Origin: Ignavibacteriales bacterium
Lineage (GTDB): Bacteria > Bacteroidota > Ignavibacteria > UBA10030
Assembly (NCBI GenBank): GCA_016207365.1
Contig: JACQPU010000213.1
Coordinates: 1-7,982, forward strand
Length of the DNA stretch: 7,982 nt
Reading direction: 5' to 3'
Shown piece by piece: positions 1-5,327 of the stretch (within the stretch, counting starts at the first letter, position 1; every line of letters starts with the position of its first letter). The translations under genes and the position numbers were made by a program. Below the pieces are notes generated by a model. That model was not told where the DNA came from, did not search any database, and worked only from the letters and a program-made list of their open reading frames with translations.

Positions 1-23
1 GAATTGTGTGAATAGTCATATTT

Positions 24-72
24 GTTATTAGTTATTGGTTATTGGTTTTTTGGTTTATTGGTCATGGGTTAT
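24..72. repeat. Degenerate 7-bp tandem repeat array (GTYATTR type) at comF 3' end
   Basis: Three clean heptads (GTTATTA, GTTATTG, GTTATTG at 24-44) are followed by decayed copies, including GTCATGG at 61-67 and GTTAT at 68-72. Positions 24-45 are identical to 784-805 on the far side of comF, a 22-bp exact direct repeat. The comF stop codon (complement of 62-64) lies inside the GTCATGG unit, so the last few ComF residues are array-encoded. The 7-bp period resembles the short tandemly repeated repetitive (STRR) sequences known from cyanobacteria; that is a likeness, not evidence of common origin. Confidence 0.8.
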
Positions 73-766
73 ATTCTGCCAGTGCTGCTGATGAAGCAAT
101 GATTGTTGATGCTCCGGCCGAGCGCAATGCGTGAGCGCACGATACGATTGTCGCCCCTGTCGTAATGACGTCATCAACGATTATGCAGGTTTTTCCTCCG
201 AGCCCGTGCATCTTCTTCCGCACGGCAAAGGCGCCTTCGACATTCTTCTGACGTTCCACAGCATCCAGTTTCGTCTGTGTCTGAGTCGGCCGCGTTCGCT
301 CAAGCACTCCCGTGACCACGGGCCAGCCGGTGCGATCGGAAATTCCGCGAGCAATGCTCTCGGCCTGATTGAATCCTCGTTCACGATGCTTTGCGCGATG
401 CAGTGGCACCGGCACAATAGCATCAGCGCCGATGCCCCACTCGTTCATCTGCTCACCCAGCACCCCGCCAATCATCCTTCCGGCCGACTGAAATCCTTCG
501 TATTTCAATGCATGCGCCAGGGTCTGAAACGTGCCCTCCTTCTCGAACACAAAGACGCTTACAAAATCGTCAACGACCGCTGAATCGAGCAGCCGTGTTC
601 GCGTTTGTACATACAAGCTGTGAGAGCGGGAAACCAGCGGTATGCACTTCCAGCATGACCGGCAGAGGTGACGGTCATCCTCTTCGAGAACAGCACGACA
701 ATGCAGACAGGTGGGAGGAAAGATGAAATCAGTGAGTGGTTGGAGAAGTGAAGCAATGCCCCCCAT
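62..766 (-). CDS. comF: ComF/GntX family phosphoribosyltransferase-like protein
   Basis: This 234-residue protein has the two-part ComF layout. An N-terminal zinc-ribbon-like module has Cys20, Cys23, Cys35 and Cys38. A type I phosphoribosyltransferase fold follows, with the family signature VPVPLHRAKHRERGFNQAE at about 118-136 and the PRPP-binding loop IVDDVITTGAT at 196-206. In naturally competent bacteria ComF aids DNA uptake, but homologues occur widely in non-competent species and their reaction is not settled. It lies 61 bp downstream of uvrB on the same strand and is probably co-transcribed. The start is odd: the ATG (766-764) is three bases from a heptad array and has no Shine-Dalgarno sequence, because the upstream bases are the array. 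The stop codon lies in a second, related array. Family assignment is secure; the exact start is less so. Confidence 0.93.
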   Translation of the reverse strand: MGGIASLLQPLTDFIFPPTCLHCRAVLEEDDRHLCRSCWKCIPLVSRSHSLYVQTRTRLLDSAVVDDFVSVFVFEKEGTFQTLAHALKYEGFQSAGRMIGGVLGEQMNEWGIGADAIVPVPLHRAKHRERGFNQAESIARGISDRTGWPVVTGVLERTRPTQTQTKLDAVERQKNVEGAFAVRKKMHGLGGKTCIIVDDVITTGATIVSCAHALRSAGASTIIASSAALAEYNP

Positions 767-769
767 TTG

Positions 770-804
770 GTTATTAGTTATCGGTTATTAGTTATTGGTT
801 ATTG
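770..804. repeat. 7-bp tandem repeat array (GTTATTR), five units, between comF and uvrB
   Basis: Five contiguous heptads can be read: GTTATTA, GTTATCG, GTTATTA, GTTATTG, GTTATTG. The array fills most of the 61-bp gap between the uvrB stop and the comF start, and ends three bases before the comF ATG. Read on the comF strand it has no purine-rich ribosome-binding site. Positions 784-805 exactly match 24-45. Confidence 0.85.
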
Positions 805-816
805 GCCGTTGATGAA

Positions 817-839
817 ATGAATCAATACTAGTGATTCAT
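817..839 (-). other. Perfect inverted repeat spanning the uvrB stop codon
   Basis: ATGAATCA at 817-824 and TGATTCAT at 832-839 form a perfect 8-bp inverted repeat around a 7-base spacer that contains the uvrB TAG (828-830). On the uvrB transcript this would fold into an AT-rich hairpin across the stop codon. No U-run follows, so it is not a classical intrinsic terminator. It could protect the mRNA 3' end or influence comF translation, or be chance. Confidence 0.5.
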
Positions 840-2843
840 CCCCTGTTTCAATCTCTCTATCTCGTCTCTGAGCTCTGCGGCGCGTTCGAATTCGAGGTCC
901 TTAGCAGCGCGTTTCATCTCTTCCTGGAGTTCTTCCAGAAGATCCTTCCGCTGATCGGGACTGAGGTACTTGACGACGGTATCGGAGACCATTCCGACGC
1001 GCTTCCCTTTTCTCGCCTCGCGCGCGGCACGAACATCAGCCACCGCAGTACCGGCCAGTACTTCCTCGATGCTTTTATAGATGGTTTCCGGTCGGATACC
1101 GTGTTCTTCATTGTACGCCACCTGTTTCTCCCTCCGCCGGTTCGTCTCTTCAATCATCCTCTGCATGGAGCCGGTCATTGTATCGGCATAGAGAATCACT
1201 TTGCCATTGACATTCCGCGCGGTTCGACCGGCGGTCTGAATCAACGAACGATCGGACCGGAGAAAACCCTCCTTGTCGGCATCAATGATGGCCACCAGGG
1301 ACACCTCGGGGAGATCCAAGCCTTCGCGAAGGAGGTTTACGCCGACGAGGACATCGAATCCACCCAGCCGGAGATCGCGCAGAATTTCCACACGCTCGAG
1401 CGCATCCACTTCCGAATGGATGTACCTCACCTTCACACCGATCTCGAGCAGATATTCCGTCAGATCCTCTGCCATTCTCTTTGTTAACGTTGTCACCAGC
1501 ACGCGCTCTTTCCTTGCGGCCCTCTCCCGGATCTCAGCGATAAGGTCGTCGATCTGATTCTTGCTCTTCCGAACCTCGACCACGGGGTCAACGAGACCCG
1601 TCGGACGGATTACCTGTTCAACAACGACGCCGAGGCTCTTCTTCAATTCGTAGTCGCCGGGGGTCGCGCTGACGAAAATCACCTGGCCAACCATGTCTTC
1701 CCATTCCTTAAACGTCAACGGACGGTTGTCGAGGGCCGACGGGAGTCTGAATCCGTACTCGACAAGCGTTTCTTTCCTGGACCGGTCGCCGTGATACATC
1801 CCGCCGATCTGTGGAACGGTGACGTGTGATTCATCGATGACGGTGACAAAATTCTTAGGGAAATAATCAAGCAGGCAGTATGGCCGTGAGCCCGCAGGTC
1901 GCCCGGACAGATGGCGCGAATAATTCTCGATTCCCTGGCAATACCCGACCTCTCTGAGCATCTCCAGATCAAACCTCGTTCGCTGTTCCAGCCTCTGCGC
2001 TTCCAAGAGCTTCCCAAGAGAGCGGAGTTCAGCCAGACGCTCCTTCAATTCCGATTCAATCGCTCCTATCGAGCGCTCGACTGTTTCCCTCGATGTCACA
2101 AACTGTTTCGCGGGATACACAACCTCGTATTCCGTCTCACCCAGCACCCGCCCATCGGTTTTGTTGATATAGGAAATCCGCTCAATCACGTCTCCAAAGA
2201 ATTCCAGCCGAAGCGCTTCTTCGTTTTCATACCCCGGGATCACTTCGACGACATCGCCACGAACTCTGAACGAGCCGCGCGAGAACTCATAGTCATTGCG
2301 AACATAGAGCAGATCGAGCAGCCGCCTCAGCAGTCCGGTGCGGGAAATCTTGTCACCCTTGCGAACCACGAGCGTTTGTCCGATCCATTCTTCAGGAGCT
2401 CCGATGCCGTAGATGCAGCTGACGGAAGCAACGACGATGACGTTCGGATCGCCGCTGAGGAGCGCGCTCGTCGCACGCAGGCGGAGGCGGTCAATTTCAT
2501 CATTAAACGAGGCGTCTTTGGAAATGTAGGTATCCGTTGTGTGAACGTAGGCTTCCGGATGGTAGTAGTCGTAGTAACTGATGAAGAACTCGACGCGATT
2601 TTTCGGAAAGAAACCCTTGAACTCTGCATAGAGCTGTGCCGCAAGGGTCTTGTTGTGCGACATCACCAGGACGGACTTGTTCAGCTCCTTGATGACATTG
2701 GAAACCGTGTAGGTTTTTCCGCTTCCTGTCACACCAAGGAGCGTCTGAAAGCGGTCGCCGCGCTTCAGGCCCTCGAGAAGCTGGCGGATCGCTTCAGGTT
2801 GGTCACCGCTTGGGCGATAATCAGAAATAAGGTTGTAGGCCAA
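828..2843 (-). CDS. uvrB: Excinuclease ABC subunit UvrB
   Basis: UvrB is the damage-verifying helicase-like subunit of UvrABC nucleotide excision repair. It is loaded by UvrA and recruits UvrC. At 671 residues it has the usual family length. Visible in order: Walker A GVTGSGKT (37-44); the beta-hairpin region SYYDYYHPEAY (89-99) that inserts behind the lesion; Walker B DESH (337-340); SATP (392-395); helicase motif VI as QTAGRTARN (536-544) with its arginines; and a C-terminal UVR motif (about 635-668) for UvrC contact. The start is TTG at 2843. A TAA lies immediately upstream in frame, and the next residues match the usual UvrB N-terminus (SDYRPSGDQP). No Shine-Dalgarno sequence is seen; instead a heptad array (2847-2867) ends at that TAA. 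comF follows 61 bp downstream. Confidence 0.98.
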   Translation of the reverse strand: MAYNLISDYRPSGDQPEAIRQLLEGLKRGDRFQTLLGVTGSGKTYTVSNVIKELNKSVLVMSHNKTLAAQLYAEFKGFFPKNRVEFFISYYDYYHPEAYVHTTDTYISKDASFNDEIDRLRLRATSALLSGDPNVIVVASVSCIYGIGAPEEWIGQTLVVRKGDKISRTGLLRRLLDLLYVRNDYEFSRGSFRVRGDVVEVIPGYENEEALRLEFFGDVIERISYINKTDGRVLGETEYEVVYPAKQFVTSRETVERSIGAIESELKERLAELRSLGKLLEAQRLEQRTRFDLEMLREVGYCQGIENYSRHLSGRPAGSRPYCLLDYFPKNFVTVIDESHVTVPQIGGMYHGDRSRKETLVEYGFRLPSALDNRPLTFKEWEDMVGQVIFVSATPGDYELKKSLGVVVEQVIRPTGLVDPVVEVRKSKNQIDDLIAEIRERAARKERVLVTTLTKRMAEDLTEYLLEIGVKVRYIHSEVDALERVEILRDLRLGGFDVLVGVNLLREGLDLPEVSLVAIIDADKEGFLRSDRSLIQTAGRTARNVNGKVILYADTMTGSMQRMIEETNRRREKQVAYNEEHGIRPETIYKSIEEVLAGTAVADVRAAREARKGKRVGMVSDTVVKYLSPDQRKDLLEELQEEMKRAAKDLEFERAAELRDEIERLKQGMNH

Positions 2844-2846
2844 TTA

Positions 2847-2867
2847 GTTCAAGGTTTAAGGTTCAAG
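2847..2867. repeat. Three-unit 7-bp repeat (GTTYAAG) at the uvrB initiation region
   Basis: GTTCAAG (2847-2853), GTTTAAG (2854-2860) and GTTCAAG (2861-2867) are contiguous. The array begins three bases upstream of the uvrB TTG start, so on the uvrB mRNA the leader reads as CTTGAAC/CTTAAAC units with no AG-rich site. It differs in sequence from the comF-flanking heptads but has the same period. Confidence 0.7.
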
Positions 2868-2904
2868 GAGGCAAGATGGCGCTGAGACCGTCGATAACCG
2901 ATTT

Positions 2905-2932
2905 TTTTGACTTTTTAATTTGAATTTTAAAT
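2905..2932. repeat. AT-rich 7-bp periodic tract (TTTNNAN), four units
   Basis: Four units in phase read TTTTGAC, TTTTTAA, TTTGAAT and TTTAAAT; columns 1-3 are always T and column 6 always A. The tract ends at the stop codon (complement of 2932-2934) of the 156-residue gene and lies about 60 bp upstream of uvrB, so it may also supply an AT-rich promoter or terminator function. The units are degenerate and the A/T bias makes periodicity easier to see by chance. Confidence 0.45.
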
Positions 2933-3402
2933 TACGCGGGTTTCTGCTCTTGCTGCTTTTCTTGCCCCTGATTTCTCGCGATAAACAAGAACGCGTCTGC
3001 CACAAACTCCGCGGCATTGGTTATGAATGATTCCGGGATTCCCTTTTTCAATTGATCGTACATGAACGGATTTCCGCCGGCGGAGATGCTGAGATTCGGA
3101 TTAATGACGATTGCCCGTGTCGCTCCTGAACAGGTCATATTCACCCGCGTTTTGACATTCGGAAAATTCGCCTCGACCACCGGCTCAATAACAACAGGTT
3201 GGCCCATGACCTTCATGGCCGTGGGAGAGTCAGCCACGACATCGATATTCTGAGATTTCAGAAACGAAACACTTTCATATACCACGCGCTGGGCGACGGC
3301 GGCAACTTCCATGGCGATCGTCCGCATCTTGTCGCGCTCAGTGGCAAACTTGCTCCATTCCTTGACAGCGTTCATTAAAAGCGTTTTTGAGGCCTCGTTC
3401 AT
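2932..3402 (-). CDS. Uncharacterised 156-residue protein
   Basis: I do not recognise a family. The likely layout is an N-terminal helical stretch (about 1-50), a central beta-rich part (about 68-108: VVIEPVVE, VKTRVNMTCSG, AIVINPNLSI), a C-terminal helix (about 122-143) and a Gln/Glu/Lys-rich tail (144-156). There is no signal peptide or membrane span, so it is probably cytosolic. There is a single cysteine (Cys91). The gene is well supported as real: a good Shine-Dalgarno (AGGGAG, complement of 3409-3414) precedes the ATG, and a sigma70-type promoter sits just upstream. It is codirectional with uvrB but separated by 88 bp containing repeats, so it may be transcribed alone. Nothing nearby reveals its function. 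Confidence 0.85.
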   Translation of the reverse strand: MNEASKTLLMNAVKEWSKFATERDKMRTIAMEVAAVAQRVVYESVSFLKSQNIDVVADSPTAMKVMGQPVVIEPVVEANFPNVKTRVNMTCSGATRAIVINPNLSISAGGNPFMYDQLKKGIPESFITNAAEFVADAFLFIARNQGQEKQQEQKPA

Positions 3403-3429
3403 GGCGATCTCCCTGCTTGTGTATCATCT

Positions 3430-3458
3430 AATATACCTGATCTGTGCGTGTTTTTCAA
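3430..3458 (-). promoter_or_regulatory. Predicted sigma70-type promoter of the 156-residue gene
   Basis: On the minus strand, TTGAAA (3458-3453) is separated by exactly 17 bp from TATATT (3435-3430). Each hexamer matches five of six bases of the TTGACA/TATAAT consensus. The predicted transcript would start near 3423, giving a leader of about 20 nt that contains the AGGGAG ribosome-binding site. Confidence 0.6.
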
Positions 3459-3462
3459 TCGC

Positions 3463-3491
3463 ACACTGTGCCTTGCTTCAGCGGACAGTGT
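3463..3491 (+). other. Inverted repeat upstream of the lipoprotein gene
   Basis: ACACTGT (3463-3469) and ACAGTGT (3485-3491) form a perfect 7-bp inverted repeat with a 15-base spacer, ending 17 bases before the lipoprotein ATG. A second, mutually exclusive pair, TGTGCG (3443-3448) and CGCACA (3460-3465), shares bases 3463-3465 with it. Possible leader hairpins or an operator; function unproven. Confidence 0.35.
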
Positions 3492-3508
3492 TTTGTAGGT
3501 TTGCTGTC

Positions 3509-3829
3509 ATGAGAATCGCCGTGTACCTCGCACTCCTCGTTGCGTTCCTCGCTTGCAGCGAGGGAGGTCGTCTAGAACCCACCGAGAAGGAATCGCGACT
3601 GGTCAGAGCATACGCCGAAATGATTCTCCATCGTGAACAGTTCGTTCGCTCGAGCTCATGGGAAAACGTCGAGATGTATCGTCAGCAGGTTGACTCGATT
3701 CTTTGGAAACACGGATTCATGAGGGAGGAATTCATCGATTCCTTTGAGAGCCTCGTTGAAACGCCCGACCGGTTTGATCCGCTGTTTAGGCTTCTTTCAA
3801 GCGACCTCCAGCAACATTCCCCCAGGTGA
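3509..3829 (+). CDS. Small lipoprotein, DUF4296-like
   Basis: This is a 106-residue predicted lipoprotein. A short basic N-terminus (MRIAVYLALLVAFLAC) leads to Cys16 as the probable lipidation site; Phe at -3 makes the lipobox slightly atypical. The rest is helical and soluble: an alpha segment at about 30-45, WENVEMYRQQVDSILWKHGF (51-70), then MREEFIDSFESLV and a closing helix (about 88-101). The order 'helix, DSIL-KHGF, EEF-DSF, P-RFDPLF-LL' recalls DUF4296 lipoproteins of Bacteroidota, whose role is unknown. The ATG at 3509 is chosen because it gives a signal peptide; an upstream ATG at 3311 would run antisense through the neighbouring gene. The ribosome-binding site is weak (GTAGG). It lies 78 bp before the sigma-factor gene and faces the same way. 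Confidence 0.75.
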   Translation: MRIAVYLALLVAFLACSEGGRLEPTEKESRLVRAYAEMILHREQFVRSSSWENVEMYRQQVDSILWKHGFMREEFIDSFESLVETPDRFDPLFRLLSSDLQQHSPR

Positions 3830-3840
3830 CCGGCCCCGCA

Positions 3841-3857
3841 CATCTGAATTCCAGATG
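3841..3857. promoter_or_regulatory. 17-bp near-palindrome upstream of the sigma-factor operon
   Basis: CATCTG (3841-3846) and CAGATG (3852-3857) flank AATTC. It lies 11 bp after the lipoprotein stop and 51 bp before the sigma-factor ATG. It could be an operator half-site pair or a short hairpin; there is no T-run, so it is not a standard terminator. Downstream, GTGTATCAT (3876-3884) contains a possible -10 hexamer TATCAT without a convincing -35. Confidence 0.3.
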
Positions 3858-3907
3858 AATGAAATCCAGGTTCAGGTGTATCATAAGGTGAGAGCACAAT
3901 TGCCTTG

Positions 3908-4483
3908 ATGTCCGACCCGGATCAACATTCCGAAACAGACCTGATTGTCAGGTGCCAGCAGGGCGACAAGGAGGCTTTTTCTGTTCTTGTGAACCGATAC
4001 ATGAAGCAGGCATATTACACTGCCCTGGGATTTGTTGGAACGCATGATGACGCGCTGGACCTCTCGCAGGAGGCGTTCGTACGGGCGTACCGCGCCATCG
4101 GGCGATTTGATGTTCGCAAGAAGTTCTTCACCTGGTATTATCGGATCCTTCGCAATCTTTGTCTGAACGCGCTCCGGGACCGGAAGCGCCGTGAAATCCC
4201 GCTTGGTCTGACGGAAGATACCGGCGGAGGAAGCAGCGACGGAGGAGAAGGAGCTGCCGCACTGGAAAACAAACTCGACAGGGACGAATTGCACCGCAAG
4301 GTATGGGACGCTTTGTGGAAGCTGGACGTCGAGGATCGCGAGCTCATCGTCGCCAGGGACATCCTCGACACATCGTATGAAATGCTGGCAGCGCTCATGG
4401 ATTGCCCCGTTGGAACGGTGATGTCCCGACTCTACCATGCGAGGCGTCGCTTGAAAGACGTGTTCACCGGGAGGAAGGCCTAG
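3908..4483 (+). CDS. ECF-type RNA polymerase sigma factor (sigma70 family, RpoE-like)
   Basis: This 191-residue alternative sigma factor has only regions 2 and 4. Region 2 spans about 23-95: VNRYMKQAYYTALGFVG, DDALDLSQEAFVRAYRAI (core-binding, -10 recognition) and FFTWYYRILRNLCLNALRDRKRR (region 2.3/2.4). A glycine/serine/acidic linker (about 103-119) precedes region 4 (about 130-186), whose helix-turn-helix reads PVGTVMSRLYHARRRLKDVF and recognises the -35. The ATG at 3908 is preferred; an in-frame TTG at 3905 adds one residue and sits slightly better relative to AAGGTGAG (3885-3892). The anti-sigma gene begins three bases after the stop, so its activity is presumably held by that membrane protein until a signal arrives. 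The stress it answers cannot be read from the sequence. Confidence 0.93.
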   Translation: MSDPDQHSETDLIVRCQQGDKEAFSVLVNRYMKQAYYTALGFVGTHDDALDLSQEAFVRAYRAIGRFDVRKKFFTWYYRILRNLCLNALRDRKRREIPLGLTEDTGGGSSDGGEGAAALENKLDRDELHRKVWDALWKLDVEDRELIVARDILDTSYEMLAALMDCPVGTVMSRLYHARRRLKDVFTGRKA

Positions 4484-4486
4484 GCC

Positions 4487-4936
4487 ATGCAATTGGCGGA
4501 GCGAGAAAGCATGCTTCTGGAAAAAGCTTTGAGTGGAGCGCTGTTGGCGGAAGAACGTAAAGAATTCGAGCGCCTGTTGCAATCGCGGCCCGACATCAGG
4601 GCAGAATGGGAATCAGTTAATTCACTTCAGGAGGTGACATCAGCCATGAGATTCAAGAAAGCACCCGAAGAAACATGGGACCAGTATTGGGCGGGGGTCT
4701 ATTCAAGAATGGAACGGGGGATCGCCTGGCTTTTGATCAGCGTCGGAGCGGTTGTGCTTCTGGCACTGGCGGCTTATGAGGCCGTTCTTTCATTTGTTGA
4801 GACCCCCGATATTCCGCTTGCAGTGAAACTCGCAACGGGGGCTCTCGTTGCTGGGCTGGCAGTCTTGATTGTTTCGATTGCCCGGGAAAAGTGGTCCATG
4901 CGAAAGTCAGACAAATATAGGGAGGTCGTACGATGA
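4487..4936 (+). CDS. Probable membrane-anchored anti-sigma factor
   Basis: This 149-residue protein follows the sigma gene with a 3-bp gap and a strong Shine-Dalgarno (GGGAGGAAGG, 4470-4479). The N-terminal part (1-55) is charged and helical, of the kind seen in anti-sigma domains (EKALSGALLAEERKEFERLL), but lacks the HxxxCxxC motif of zinc-binding anti-sigmas; it contains no cysteine at all. A Trp-rich juxtamembrane segment (TWDQYWAGVYSRMERGIAW, 63-81) leads into two transmembrane helices (about 79-102 and 112-132), then a basic tail (REKWSMRKSDKYREVVR). Both ends are predicted cytosolic, with only a short external loop. The role is inferred from position and architecture; residue identities to a named family could not be checked. 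It overlaps the YbjQ gene by ATGA. Confidence 0.75.
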   Translation: MQLAERESMLLEKALSGALLAEERKEFERLLQSRPDIRAEWESVNSLQEVTSAMRFKKAPEETWDQYWAGVYSRMERGIAWLLISVGAVVLLALAAYEAVLSFVETPDIPLAVKLATGALVAGLAVLIVSIAREKWSMRKSDKYREVVR

Positions 4937-5256
4937 TTATCGTCACGTCCAGCAGCATAGCAGGAAAGCGTATTGTGAAGTCGCTGGGTCTTGTACGAGG
5001 GAACACGATTCGCGCACGGCACATTGGGAAGGACATCCTTGCGGTGTTCAAGAATATCTTTGGCGGCGAAATCGAAGAATACACGAAGCTGCTCGCCGAA
5101 TCGAGGGACCAGTCGATCGATAGAATGAGCCGCGCGGCTGAATCCCTCGGAGCGGATGGTATTGTCGATGTGAGATTTTCAACAAGCTACATCATGGCAA
5201 ATGCAGCTGAAATCATGGTGTTCGGCACGGCGGTGGTTCTGGAAGATGAGAAATAA
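4933..5256 (+). CDS. YbjQ/UPF0145 family protein
   Basis: This 107-residue protein matches the whole length of the YbjQ (UPF0145) family, sometimes labelled putative heavy-metal-binding. Family hallmarks are the N-terminal strand IIVTSSSIAGKRIVKSLGLVRG, the central helix IEEYTKLLAESRDQSIDRM, then AAESLGADGIVDVRFSTS and the closing strand AAEIMVFGTAVVLE. Members form small ring-like oligomers and have no established reaction. The protein is cytosolic, with no signal peptide. There are no cysteines or histidine clusters, so metal binding is not evident here. Its ATG overlaps the anti-sigma stop (ATGA, 4933-4936) and it has its own GGAGGT (4921-4926), indicating translational coupling. It is the last gene of the operon and thus likely co-regulated with the sigma factor. 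Confidence 0.9.
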   Translation: MIIVTSSSIAGKRIVKSLGLVRGNTIRARHIGKDILAVFKNIFGGEIEEYTKLLAESRDQSIDRMSRAAESLGADGIVDVRFSTSYIMANAAEIMVFGTAVVLEDEK

Positions 5257-5327
5257 AGGCTCTTCAGAGTCCCGGATCGAATTGATGCCGGCGGGTGGTG
5301 CTCTCATCCTTTCGGATTCTCGGACGG

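Noticed and set aside
24..804. CRISPR-like array or transposon ends around comF
   Set aside because: Repeat units are 7 bp and contiguous with no spacers; no transposase and no terminal inverted repeats are present, and comF is not a mobile cargo by itself.
1911..2885. Long plus-strand open frame (324 codons) opposite uvrB
   Set aside because: Lies almost wholly antisense to a certain uvrB, has no recognisable motif and no start signal; a shadow of GC-biased codon use.
3311..3508. N-terminal extension of the lipoprotein gene from ATG 3311
   Set aside because: It would overlap the well-supported minus-strand gene and its promoter and bury the lipoprotein signal peptide internally.
3881..4582. 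Minus-strand open frame (233 codons) opposite the sigma-factor gene
   Set aside because: The sigma factor on the plus strand is clearly recognisable, and the opposite frame shows no domain or ribosome-binding site.
5257..5327. Terminator between the convergent YbjQ and DUF1232 genes
   Set aside because: Only a 5-bp stem with one G-U pair (GGCTC/GAGTC) is found and no T-run follows.
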